Source of the DNA: Ferruginibacter sp.
GTDB taxonomy: Bacteria > Bacteroidota > Bacteroidia > Chitinophagales > Chitinophagaceae
Direction of reading: 5' to 3'
Length of the DNA: 64,000 bases
Assembly (NCBI GenBank): GCA_025350645.1
Contig: JANXXM010000164.1
Coordinates: forward strand, 1 to 64,000
The notes below the pieces were generated by a model. The model worked only from the letters and a program-made list of their open reading frames with translations, was not told the origin of the DNA and made no database searches. Positions 9,227-17,300 of the stretch are shown piece by piece; the first letter of the stretch is position 1, and each line of letters starts with the position of its first letter. Position numbers and translations under genes: made by a program.

Positions 9227-10075
9227 TTACGCTTCTGCTGCATATAACAACGCTGCTATATCAAATTTTTTCATTTGCATAAATGCCTTTACTACCTTTT
9301 GCGATGTAGCAGGGTTGCTCATAAGGCTGCCTAATATTGCCGGCACTACCTGCCACGATACACCAAACTTATCCTTGAGCCAGCCGCACTGGCTTTCTAT
9401 TCCACCTTCTGTAAGCTTGCTCCAGTAATAATCTATTTCCTGCTGGGTGCTGCAGGTTATTACAAAAGAAATGGCTTCATTAAATTCAAAAGCATGCGCA
9501 GCACTACTGTCCATAGCTATTATGGTATACCCGCTTAAATTAAATTGCGCATGCTTTACCAACTCTTCGCTATCTGCATCTTCTTTTGCATATTTTAAAA
9601 TACCACTTACCCCTGATCCGGGAAAAATATTTTTATAAAACTCAACAGCTTCTTCTGCTTTGCCGCAGTATTGTTTGGTAAACATAAGTACCGGCGAAAT
9701 TTTTTGTGATACATCTTCTTTGCTGCCCATATTCAATTGCCACGATACCCCGAACCGATCTTTTACCCAGCCATATTTCGGACTCCATTCGTATGCATTA
9801 AGCGGCATTAAAATGCTGCCACCCTCAGTTAGTTTTTGCCATAGGCTGGTTATTTCTTCCTCATCATCGCTAGTTACAAAAAAAGATATTGATGGATTTA
9901 TGGTAAATACCGGACCACCGTTTAGCCCCATAAATTTTTGCCCAGCCAGATTAAAGCGTACAACCATCCCATTATCTGTAATAATATTGGCATCAGCAAA
10001 CATGCCGGTATAAAAATCTGCTGCGGCTCTGGCATTATCATTAAACCAGAGGCAGGGATATATTTCGTTTGTCAT
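9227..10075 (-). CDS. Tandem PhnB-like VOC protein
   Basis: 282 aa with two consecutive PhnB / 3-dmu-9_3-mt type VOC domains. Domain 1 (about 1-115) starts IYPCLWFNDNARAAADFYTG and closes with KDRFGVSWQLN; domain 2 (about 125-245) starts SPVLMFTKQYCGKAEEAVEF and closes with KDKFGVSWQVVP. The repeated [KD]-x-FGVSWQ ending is the family hallmark. No reaction is established for this group. It sits 11 bp downstream of the SRPBCC gene, a common Bacteroidota pairing, so cotranscription is likely. Confidence 0.88.
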   Translation of the reverse strand: MTNEIYPCLWFNDNARAAADFYTGMFADANIITDNGMVVRFNLAGQKFMGLNGGPVFTINPSISFFVTSDDEEEITSLWQKLTEGGSILMPLNAYEWSPKYGWVKDRFGVSWQLNMGSKEDVSQKISPVLMFTKQYCGKAEEAVEFYKNIFPGSGVSGILKYAKEDADSEELVKHAQFNLSGYTIIAMDSSAAHAFEFNEAISFVITCSTQQEIDYYWSKLTEGGIESQCGWLKDKFGVSWQVVPAILGSLMSNPATSQKVVKAFMQMKKFDIAALLYAAEA

Positions 10076-10086
10076 AACTGCAATTT

Positions 10087-10557
10087 TTATAATGATGATG
10101 AAATGGTTTCTGCATATTTTTTAAAATTATCCAGTATAGCCTGCCAGCCCTGTCGTTGTAGGTCTGCAGGGTTTTCATTTTCGAGTTCAAAGGTTTGGTC
10201 TATTTCAGTATGAGCATCTGCTGCAAAAAAATTTATCGTTACTCTTCTGCCATCATCCAGTGTATAACTTATATATTTATGCAGTACCACATCGTTGTAA
10301 GTACCACTAAAATCAAAGCCGAAACTATTATCTTTTGCCTGCATCCGAAAAATAAATTTGCCTCCGGGTTGCACATCATTCACTGCACGCAGCGTGTGCC
10401 AATCCGGCGAAGCATTGTTCCATTGTACAATATGTTCTGGCTTCGTAAAATATTCCCACACATTTTCCCGGCCTGCGTTTATGCTGGTATTAAGGTGAAT
10501 AATATGTGCAGGGTTTTTCATAAATCCCGGTTTTTTTAAACTTAGGCTTTTGGCCAT
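10087..10557 (-). CDS. SRPBCC / AHSA1-like protein
   Basis: 156 aa START-like fold. The segment TSINAGRENVWEYFTKPEHI followed by QWNNASPDWHT, GGKFIFRMQAKD and the C-terminal helix QGWQAILDNFKKYAE match the activator-of-Hsp90-ATPase-like (AHSA1) domain family, which binds hydrophobic ligands; the ligand is unknown. The ATG at 10557 gives a 14-residue basic N-terminus; an internal Met15 (MKNPAHIIHL) is another possible start and is where family similarity begins. Same unit as the following VOC gene. Confidence 0.82.
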   Translation of the reverse strand: MAKSLSLKKPGFMKNPAHIIHLNTSINAGRENVWEYFTKPEHIVQWNNASPDWHTLRAVNDVQPGGKFIFRMQAKDNSFGFDFSGTYNDVVLHKYISYTLDDGRRVTINFFAADAHTEIDQTFELENENPADLQRQGWQAILDNFKKYAETISSSL

Positions 10558-10807
10558 AATAAAGATGCAGTATTATTTTTAAAAAAGGTGATCCTCTAAA
10601 ATAAAAATAATGATTTTTTTTCTTGCATTTTTAAGGATTTCTATTTTTTATATTCCTTTATTTGAAATTAATTAAATAAAAATTCAGGTGTCAAAACTAC
10701 AGCAATAGTTTTTTTTATAGCCGTTTTATACAACTGCTTAAAACAGTACACAAAACTTAATGTTGATGCTGGTATAATTATTTTACCTTTTGGCAAATAT
10801 TAAAAAC

Positions 10808-10978
10808 ATGAACTGGTTTATAATAATACCCGTAGCAATTGTTATAGTAATGGTTATTCTTTTTACCATTAAGCGCAATCAAAAAGATGAAAAAGAATTT
10901 GAACAGCAGCTTAATAATGATTACCCTGTAAGCGATGATATACCCAAAGATGCTGATGGCGAAGAGACAACTAAATGA
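10808..10978 (+). CDS. Small single-pass membrane protein, unknown
   Basis: 56 aa. Residues 1-22 are one hydrophobic helix (WFIIIPVAIVIVMVILFTI) followed by a charged tail KRNQKDEKEFEQQL and an acidic C-terminus. This is a common Bacteroidota small protein form without known function. An in-frame TTG at 10790 would add six residues, but a TACCTTTTG box at 10784-10792 resembles the -7 promoter element and would place that TTG upstream of the transcript, so ATG 10808 is preferred. Confidence 0.6.
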   Translation: MNWFIIIPVAIVIVMVILFTIKRNQKDEKEFEQQLNNDYPVSDDIPKDADGEETTK

Positions 10979-10992
10979 ATATAAAAAAGAAA

Positions 10993-11120
10993 TTATTTTA
11001 CCAATATACCTAATGCCTTTGCACCTGCGGTCGATGCCTTGCCCAGCATTTTAATTTTTTCACATCGCCTTCTTCTGCGCTCTCAGCGGCTTTGGTGGTT
11101 TTGTCTCCCAGGTTCGCCAT
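10993..11120 (-). pseudogene. Small hypothetical protein with a probable single-base frameshift
   Basis: From ATG 11120-11118 the frame reads MANLGDKTTKAAESAEEGDV then KKLKCW and stops at TAG 11012-11010 (36 aa). If one A is added to the A6 run (11060-11055) the frame instead continues KKIKMLGKASTAGAKALGIL to a TAA at 10995-10993, giving a helical, Ala/Lys-rich protein of about 42 aa without odd residues. The second reading looks far more protein-like, hence the pseudogene or consensus-error call. No family recognised. Confidence 0.4.
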
Positions 11121-11294
11121 AATAATTAATACAAATTTTTACTTTTACAGTCAATTTAAATCAATCAAAAAATGTAAGCTTAAATATGAATTTATCAGCT
11201 ATATTTTTCTATTCCTGCAGAAGAAACACTAATTAAAACGCTCATAATAAAAAAAGTTGATTAAATAATATTAGATCCGCAGTTACCTGCAATA

Positions 11295-11302
11295 TAGTTT
11301 TG
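11295..11302 (+). promoter_or_regulatory. Candidate -7 box for uvrA
   Basis: TAGTTTTG matches the Bacteroidota TAnnTTTG -7 consensus, 81 bp upstream of the uvrA ATG. No TTTG -33 element at the right spacing was found, so support is weak. Confidence 0.25.
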
Positions 11303-11382
11303 CATCTTGGTAAACAATAGTCAAAACCCAACAAAACACGTGCTTTAATTATCTCGTATCTTTACGCCAAGTAAGGAAAAAT

Positions 11383-14379
11383 ATGGCTACAAAAAAAGCA
11401 GTAAATGCAGCACCTATGGCTGCGGAAGAGGTTATAGAAGTGTTTGGGGCAAGAGAGCACAACCTCAAAAATATTGATATAAAAATTCCAAAAAACAAGC
11501 TGGTGGTTTTTACAGGGGTAAGCGGCAGCGGCAAAAGCAGCCTGGCGTTTGATACCATTTACAACGAAGGGCAGCGGCGATATATGGAAAGTTTTAGTGC
11601 GTATGCAAGGCAGTTTGTGGGAGATATGGAGCGGCCGGATGTAGATAAGATTACTGGCCTTAGCCCCGTAATATCTATTGAGCAAAAAACCACTAATAAA
11701 AACCCCCGAAGTACGGTGGGTACCATTACCGAAATTTATGATTTTTTACGCCTGCTATACGCCCGCACGGGTGAAGCATACAGCTACAATACGGGTAAAA
11801 AAATGGTAAAATTTTCCGAAGAAGAAATTGTAACCAACATTTATAAAAAATTTGCCGGGCAAAAAATAAGTTTGCTTGCGCCACTCATACGTGGGCGCAA
11901 AGGGCATTATAGGGAGTTGTTTGAAGATATTCGCAAAAAGGGTTTTTTAAAAGTGCGGGTAGATGGGGTAATACTGGACCTTGCGCCACGTATGCAACTG
12001 GACCGTTATAAAATACATGATATAGAAGTGGTAGTGGACAGGCTCGAGGTATCGGATGATATGCGTTTTCGCCTGAGCCAGAGTGTTCAAAAAGCTTTAC
12101 AGATGGGTAAAGACTTAATGTTTGTAGCCCCCCAACCACCCACAGGGGGGCTTTTGGAACCCTTGGCTAAAAAAACTAACACTAAAAAGAATGAAGTCGC
12201 CCAAATTCCCCCTTCAGGGAGCGGGGGGAACGGAGTTACTATGTACAGCAAGCAACTCATGTGCATAGATACTGGCATAAGCTACGAAGAGCCATCACCT
12301 AACGCATTTTCTTTTAACTCGCCGTACGGCGCATGCCCTATGTGCAAAGGCCTTGGTACAGTGTTTCAGATAAATATGGATGCGATTATTCCCGATAAAA
12401 ATTTGAGTGTAAAAGAAGGCGGCATCGCACCACTGGGCGAAGAACGGGAAGCAAATTCGTACAAGCAAGTAGTGGCTATTGCAAAAAAGTATAAAATAAG
12501 CCTGGATAAACCCGTAAAAGACCTGCCACAAAAAGCAATGAATGTGCTGCTCTATGGCAAAGAAATAACAGACACAGAAATGATATCTGCAGATGTGGAT
12601 ATGGACATGCAGCAAACAGGCGACAGTTTTTATAACACAGAATATGAAGGCGTTGTTACCATGGTAAAACGCTGGTTTGCCGCCACCTCATCCAGCGAAA
12701 GTATAAGAGACTGGGCAGAAAAATTTATGCAGCTTCGCCCCTGCGATACCTGCGGTGGTACAAGGCTTCGCAAAGAAAGCCTGTGGTTTAAAATTGATGA
12801 AAAAAATATTGCAGAACTTAGCCTCATGGATCTGGATGTGTTGTACGAATGGTTTAAAGCTGTAGAAAAAAGATTAAACAACAAACAAAATATTATTGCA
12901 AAAGATCTGCTTAAAGAGATAAGAGAGCGGTTGGAATTTATGTTAAACGTAGGGCTTACTTATCTCACACTTTATCGCCCCAGCAAGAGCCTAAGCGGCG
13001 GTGAGTACCAGCGCATACGGCTTGCCACGCAGATAGGATCGCAGTTGCAGGGCATTACTTATATTTTGGATGAGCCAAGTATTGGGCTGCACCAGCGAGA
13101 TAACCAGCGGCTCATACTTGCTCTGCAAAACCTGCGGGATATTGGTAACAGTGTACTGGTGGTGGAGCATGATAAAGATATTATGCTGGCAAGCGATCAC
13201 CTCATAGATATAGGCCCGAAGGCGGGAACGCACGGCGGGCGTATAGTTGCAGCAGGTACGCCACAAGAAGTTTTACGCTCCGGCTCGGAAACTGCAAAAT
13301 ACCTTACTGGTGAAAAAAGCATTGCCATCCCTCCCGAAATAAGAAAAGGAAACGGAAAGTTTATAGAACTAAAAGGTGCTGCGGGCAATAATCTAAAAAA
13401 TGTATCTGTAAAACTACCCTTAGGCCAATTTATAATGGTGACGGGAGTAAGCGGCAGCGGAAAATCTACACTCATAAACGAAACCTTATACCCGCTGCTG
13501 GCTACTTTTTGCTATGGCAGCAAGGGAGAAGCTATGCCATATAAAAGTATAAGCGGGCTAGAAAATATAGATAAAGTAATAGAGATAGACCAGAGCCCTA
13601 TTGGCCGCACACCCCGCAGCAACCCGGCTACTTACTGCGGATTTTTTACAGATATACGCACCTTATTTTCTGCCGTGCCCGAAGCAAAAATACGGGGCTA
13701 CAATGCAGGCCGTTTTAGTTTTAATGTAAAAAGCGGCCGCTGCGAAGTATGCGAAGGCGGCGGTATGCGTACGATAGAAATGAATTTTTTGCCTGATGTA
13801 TATGTGCATTGCGAAAAGTGTAACGGCAAGCGGTATAATCGGGAAACGCTGGAGATTAGGTACAAAGGAAAATCTATAAGTGATGTGCTGAATATGACGG
13901 TGGATGATGCGGTAGAATTTTTTAATGCAGTGCCCTACATTTACCGAAAAATAAAAGTATTGCAGGAAGTAGGGCTGGGATATATAACCTTGGGGCAAAG
14001 TGCCGTAACCCTTAGTGGCGGCGAAGCACAGCGGGTAAAACTGGCTACCGAACTGGGCAAAAGAGATACCGGTAAAACATTTTATATTCTGGATGAACCT
14101 ACAACAGGATTGCATTTTGAAGATATACAACACCTGCTGGATGTATTAAATAAATTAGTGGACAGGGGCAATACCGTACTTGTAATAGAGCACAACCTGG
14201 ATATGATAAAAGCAGGAGATCATATTATTGACATTGGGCCCGAGGGCGGTAATGCTGGTGGCGAAATTTTATATGAAGGCACCGCCAGAAATATGCTGGA
14301 TGTAAAGAAAAGTTTTACTGCAAAATATTTAAAGGAAGAGTTTAGGGTAAGTGATATGCATAGGTTGAAGAAGAAATAA
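11383..14379 (+). CDS. uvrA: Excinuclease ABC subunit A with in-frame repeat insertion
   Basis: 998 aa, the damage-recognition ATPase of nucleotide excision repair. First ATPase: Walker A GVSGSGKSS (45-53) and signature LSGGEYQRIRLA; second: GVSGSGKST and LSGGEAQRVKLA, both with DEPSIGLH / DEPTTGLH Walker B-D regions. Zinc-binding cysteines are seen in CPMCKGLG and in CEVCEGGG...CEKCNGKR. The protein is about 50 residues longer than usual. The excess is explained by residues about 248-285 (12124-12237), just before YSKQLMC, which are Pro/Gly/Lys/Asn-rich and unlike the family, and whose DNA is a GC-rich palindromic repeat. As the frame is preserved and the remainder is intact, the gene is probably functional. 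No operon partner. Confidence 0.96.
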   Translation: MATKKAVNAAPMAAEEVIEVFGAREHNLKNIDIKIPKNKLVVFTGVSGSGKSSLAFDTIYNEGQRRYMESFSAYARQFVGDMERPDVDKITGLSPVISIEQKTTNKNPRSTVGTITEIYDFLRLLYARTGEAYSYNTGKKMVKFSEEEIVTNIYKKFAGQKISLLAPLIRGRKGHYRELFEDIRKKGFLKVRVDGVILDLAPRMQLDRYKIHDIEVVVDRLEVSDDMRFRLSQSVQKALQMGKDLMFVAPQPPTGGLLEPLAKKTNTKKNEVAQIPPSGSGGNGVTMYSKQLMCIDTGISYEEPSPNAFSFNSPYGACPMCKGLGTVFQINMDAIIPDKNLSVKEGGIAPLGEEREANSYKQVVAIAKKYKISLDKPVKDLPQKAMNVLLYGKEITDTEMISADVDMDMQQTGDSFYNTEYEGVVTMVKRWFAATSSSESIRDWAEKFMQLRPCDTCGGTRLRKESLWFKIDEKNIAELSLMDLDVLYEWFKAVEKRLNNKQNIIAKDLLKEIRERLEFMLNVGLTYLTLYRPSKSLSGGEYQRIRLATQIGSQLQGITYILDEPSIGLHQRDNQRLILALQNLRDIGNSVLVVEHDKDIMLASDHLIDIGPKAGTHGGRIVAAGTPQEVLRSGSETAKYLTGEKSIAIPPEIRKGNGKFIELKGAAGNNLKNVSVKLPLGQFIMVTGVSGSGKSTLINETLYPLLATFCYGSKGEAMPYKSISGLENIDKVIEIDQSPIGRTPRSNPATYCGFFTDIRTLFSAVPEAKIRGYNAGRFSFNVKSGRCEVCEGGGMRTIEMNFLPDVYVHCEKCNGKRYNRETLEIRYKGKSISDVLNMTVDDAVEFFNAVPYIYRKIKVLQEVGLGYITLGQSAVTLSGGEAQRVKLATELGKRDTGKTFYILDEPTTGLHFEDIQHLLDVLNKLVDRGNTVLVIEHNLDMIKAGDHIIDIGPEGGNAGGEILYEGTARNMLDVKKSFTAKYLKEEFRVSDMHRLKKK
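12124..12237 (+). repeat. Palindromic GC-rich repeat inserted in-frame in uvrA
   Basis: Two hairpins about 55 bp apart. First: AGCCCCCC (12126-12133) and GGGGGGCT (12145-12152), a perfect 8-bp stem around 11 nt. Second: TTCCCCC (12206-12212) and GGGGGAA (12224-12230), with CCCCCTTCAGGGAG inside. Such C5-6/G5-6 palindromes with TTCAGGG or CCAACC cores are familiar intergenic repeats in Bacteroidota genomes (from memory, not searched). The C and G runs stand out sharply from the surrounding gene. The insert encodes APQPPTGGLLEP ... IPPSGSGGNGV, a probably disordered loop. Confidence 0.7.
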
Positions 14380-14993
14380 ATTTTTGGATAATTCAGAAGA
14401 TATTTTTAAATGAAATACTTCTCCTGCTCCATTGGAGCAAAATATGGATACCAATAAACTAATGATTTTCTTAATGCCGTAGGTACGATATATACCTTAG
14501 ATATTATTGGCAGGAAAAAAAATGAAAAAAATTATTGCCAGATTATATGCTGGGTAGGCTTTATTGCTTTCTCTATCAAAAAAATAATTCTCCTGCAATA
14601 AAAAACTGCCGGTTTTTATACCGGCAGTTTATTGGTTAAAAAGTTTCTAACACCAACTTTTGAAAATATAGCTAAGGATGTTAACGAAATAAATTTTGCT
14701 GGTTTCAGAGGTAAGGCATGCTTGTATGAATACATAATCCTTTATACAAAATCCGGCTTCTGTTATATGCTTTGCATTTTTCAGTTATAAAACGGAAACA
14801 TTGCTTAATTATTGTATAAATGTGTGTACCTGAATATAAAATATTTGAGAGATCATCGAATTTAATATAAATACGGACAGGCTATAGTATTTATTCTATC
14901 AAAATTAATCTTTGCTGTTTCGTAAAATTTTTAAACCGCTCACCCCTAGTGCTGATAAATTATTTGAAAGATTAATATTATTAACGAATATTT
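14380..14993. other. Intergenic region with degenerate repeats and a terminator
   Basis: 614 bp between the convergent ends of uvrA and rsmI, no gene seen. It contains TGCTCC-ATT-GGAGCA (14425-14439), then CCGTAGGTACGATATATACCT (core AGGTA 14481-14485 / TACCT 14493-14497). These resemble degraded copies of the GCTCCGTAGGAGC / CCGTAGGTACG interspersed repeats of Bacteroidota. The strong hairpin at 14603-14630 is listed separately. The remaining 14640-14990 shows nothing beyond AT-rich sequence. Confidence 0.45.
14603..14630. terminator. Rho-independent terminator, probably bidirectional
   Basis: AAACTGCCGG (14603-14612) pairs perfectly with CCGGCAGTTT (14621-14630) around an 8-nt loop. On the minus strand the stem is followed by TTTTTTATT, the better T-tract, so it would end the pssA-purS-rsmI transcript; on the plus strand the stem ends in TTTATT and can stop uvrA read-through. 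Confidence 0.75.
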
Positions 14994-15659
14994 TTACGGC
15001 TTGCCACCAATCACAATTACAATTTCACCTTTTACAGGCTTTGCGCTAAAATAATCAAATACTTCCTGCAAAGTACCCCGTTTATTTTCTTCAAATTTTT
15101 TACTAAGCTCCCGGCTCACACAGCATTGCCGCTCGCCACCAAAATAGTCTATACTCTCCCTTAGTGTACGAAGCAGTCGCATGGGGCTTTCATAAAAAAT
15201 CATGGTACGTTCTTCGAGTGCCATTTTTTTAAAAAAAGTTTGCCTGCCTTTTTTAAGGGGTAAAAAACCTTCAAAACAAAAACTGTTCATGGGCAACCCA
15301 CTATTTAACAATGCAGGAACAAATGCAGTGGCACCTGGCAGGCATTGTACTTCTATATTATTTTTTATACATTCTTTTATGAGCAGGTAAGCAGGGTCGC
15401 TTATGCCTGGTGTACCGGCATCGGTAAGTAATGCCATTGTTTTGCCTGCCGTCATTTGCGCTGCAAGGTGCACTGCCACCCGGTGTTCGTTATGCTGGTG
15501 GTAAGTAGAAAGCTGTTTGTGTATCCCATAATGGTTCAATAAAACAGAAGATGTTCTGGTATCTTCTGCAAGGATAAGATCTGCATTTTTTAAAATTTCT
15601 ATAGCCCTAAAAGTGATATCGCCTAAATTACCAATGGGGGTGGGGACCAGATAAAGCAC
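14994..15659 (-). CDS. rsmI: 16S rRNA (cytidine1402-2'-O)-methyltransferase
   Basis: 221 aa, tetrapyrrole-methylase fold. N-terminal LYLVPTPIGNLGDITFRAIE and LILAEDTRTSSVLL are the RsmI signatures; ALLTDAGTPGISDPAYLL forms the SAM-binding GxPxxxDP-like region, and FYESPMRLL and CCVSRELSKKFEE follow in the expected order. RsmI methylates the ribose of C1402 in the decoding centre. The length is slightly under the 230-290 aa of many homologs because the C-terminal extension is short, which is usual in Bacteroidota. Last gene of the leftward unit after pssA and purS. Confidence 0.95.
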   Translation of the reverse strand: MLYLVPTPIGNLGDITFRAIEILKNADLILAEDTRTSSVLLNHYGIHKQLSTYHQHNEHRVAVHLAAQMTAGKTMALLTDAGTPGISDPAYLLIKECIKNNIEVQCLPGATAFVPALLNSGLPMNSFCFEGFLPLKKGRQTFFKKMALEERTMIFYESPMRLLRTLRESIDYFGGERQCCVSRELSKKFEENKRGTLQEVFDYFSAKPVKGEIVIVIGGKP

Positions 15660-15747
15660 GAGGAGTTAATAATTAATAATGAATAATTGATAATGTTTTA
15701 AACCCGATAATAAAATATAAATAGGTTACTTGTCTTTATTTATTTTG

Positions 15748-15996
15748 CTAACTGCTAACTATTATTTCATAATTTTCCATCACGGCATTTGCCAATAATT
15801 TTTGTGCGGCATCGTCTGCTTTTTGTTTTGCCTCTGCTTCGGTTGATGCTTCTATGGTAAGATCTATATGCTTGCCGATGCGTACATCATTTATACCGGT
15901 AATGGCCAGGTTGTTTAACCCGCCCATTACTGCCTTGCCCTGCGGATCTAATAAATTTTTTAGTGGCATTACTTTTATTTGTACAGTAAATATCAT
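15748..15996 (-). CDS. purS: Phosphoribosylformylglycinamidine synthase, PurS subunit
   Basis: 82 aa, the usual PurS length. FTVQIKVMPLKNLLDPQGKA and the IGKHIDLTIEASTEAEAKQK segment match this small ferredoxin-like protein, which bridges PurL and PurQ in the multi-subunit FGAM synthase of purine biosynthesis. PurL and PurQ are not in this window, so the gene is separated from its partners. Its ATG overlaps the pssA stop by 4 bp (15993-15996), which indicates coupled translation with phospholipid synthesis gene pssA. Confidence 0.9.
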   Translation of the reverse strand: MIFTVQIKVMPLKNLLDPQGKAVMGGLNNLAITGINDVRIGKHIDLTIEASTEAEAKQKADDAAQKLLANAVMENYEIIVSS

Positions 15997-16757
15997 GTTG
16001 TTTTGTTTTTAAAAGCCAAAGATAAAATAATGTAGGCTATAAAAACTATGGGCACAGCAAGCCAGTGCATAAATATTGCTGCTGCAATTGCAAACAGTAT
16101 CAACAAATATTTTGGCAGATTATTTTTAATAGTAACGTCTTTAAATTTTAAGGCCATTAGCGGCAGTTTACTTACCATTAGTGTGCTAACCACAATGATT
16201 ACTGCATACAAAAACCATTTGTTTTGCAGCAAGCCGGTTATGGTTTCGTTGTCTGTATTCCACAAAATAAGAGGAAAACTTGCTATTAATAAACCGGCGG
16301 CGGGTATAGGCACTCCTTTAAAACCATATTGCTGGCTGGTATCAATATTAAACCTTGCAAGCCTGTAAGCTCCTGCGGCGGCAATAATAAATGCGGGCAA
16401 GAGCCATACCGTAGAAACATCGATACCGCCTTCTGTTTGCGCAAAACTTATTCTTAAAAACTGGTAAATAATCATAGAAGGTGCTACACCAAAACTTACT
16501 ACATCTGCCAGCGAATCCAGTTGCTTTCCCATTTCGGAGGAGGCATTAAAAAGCCTTGCAACAAAGCCATCTAAAAAATCTACCACCGCTGCAATACCGA
16601 TAAACAGTGATGCCATCCATATTTTTTCGGGTATGTTTATAAACTGGCCATTATCTGCTGTGTATTGAATGCTGATGCCGTTTTGTAAAGTATACACTAT
16701 AGCAATGCAGCCGCAAATAAGATTAAGGAGTGTGAAGATATTGGGGAGTTGTTTCAT
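15993..16757 (-). CDS. pssA: CDP-diacylglycerol-serine O-phosphatidyltransferase
   Basis: 254 aa integral membrane enzyme making phosphatidylserine, the precursor of phosphatidylethanolamine. The CDP-alcohol phosphotransferase motif D-x2-DG-x2-AR-x8-G-x3-D-x3-D is visible as DFLDGFVARLFNASSEMG followed by KQLDSLAD. N-terminal LPNIFTLLNLICGCIAIVY and several later hydrophobic segments (about 45-65, 95-115, 125-145, 180-200, 205-250) fit the multi-pass fold. Starts at ATG 16757 and leads the pssA-purS-rsmI unit. Confidence 0.95.
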   Translation of the reverse strand: MKQLPNIFTLLNLICGCIAIVYTLQNGISIQYTADNGQFINIPEKIWMASLFIGIAAVVDFLDGFVARLFNASSEMGKQLDSLADVVSFGVAPSMIIYQFLRISFAQTEGGIDVSTVWLLPAFIIAAAGAYRLARFNIDTSQQYGFKGVPIPAAGLLIASFPLILWNTDNETITGLLQNKWFLYAVIIVVSTLMVSKLPLMALKFKDVTIKNNLPKYLLILFAIAAAIFMHWLAVPIVFIAYIILSLAFKNKTT

Positions 16758-16828
16758 GTAATTATGACGACAGACAACGGACCATAAACTACCAGTTAGT
16801 AAAGGTTGAAGGTTGTTTTATCTGAGTT

Positions 16829-17185
16829 TTATTTGTTTAAAGCGTTTTTAAAAACCTGCATTTTTTTAACCAGATTATCTAATTCGTTGTATCTGATATT
16901 AAATATTTCTTTGGTAATATATTCACTTTTAATTGAAAGATATAAAGCAGTTACAACTTCTATCGAAGACCGTTGTGCGTATCCTAAAAGTTTTCTCTGT
17001 TCAGGATTTGATTGCCCGCTAAACCATTCCGCAATATTTAAAGCTGCTGCATCAGCGGCACATTTAATTTGAGAAGTTAGTAAAAACATTTCTGCTTTTA
17101 GAAAACTTCGGGTCATTAAATGAATGTTATTAGCCAGCTCAATCTCCAATTGCCAAATAACGAACTTTTCTAACTTAAAAGGCAT
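16829..17185 (-). CDS. Four-helix-bundle protein (23S rRNA IVS family)
   Basis: 118 aa. FVIWQLEIELANNIHLMTRS, ADAAALNIAEWFSGQSNPEQ and YAQRSSIEVVTALYLSIK correspond to helices of the bundle, with the family's xNIAEG-like motif here as LNIAEWFS. The family takes its name from proteins encoded in 23S rRNA intervening sequences, but most members, like this one, are free-standing and of unknown role. ATG 17185 is chosen over the upstream in-frame TTG (17221) because similarity begins here. Confidence 0.8.
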   Translation of the reverse strand: MPFKLEKFVIWQLEIELANNIHLMTRSFLKAEMFLLTSQIKCAADAAALNIAEWFSGQSNPEQRKLLGYAQRSSIEVVTALYLSIKSEYITKEIFNIRYNELDNLVKKMQVFKNALNK

Positions 17186-17300
17186 GGATACTTTTTTTGA
17201 TATAAATAATTTTAGAGTCAACGAACCACAGAAAACTTTTTGAAACTTTGAATGTATATTAAAAGATGTCGTTCCATTATCTGTAGTCCATTGTCCATCC

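Noticed and set aside
16829-17185. 23S rRNA intervening sequence
   Set aside because: The encoded protein belongs to the family named after it, but there is no rRNA sequence around; it is a free-standing gene.
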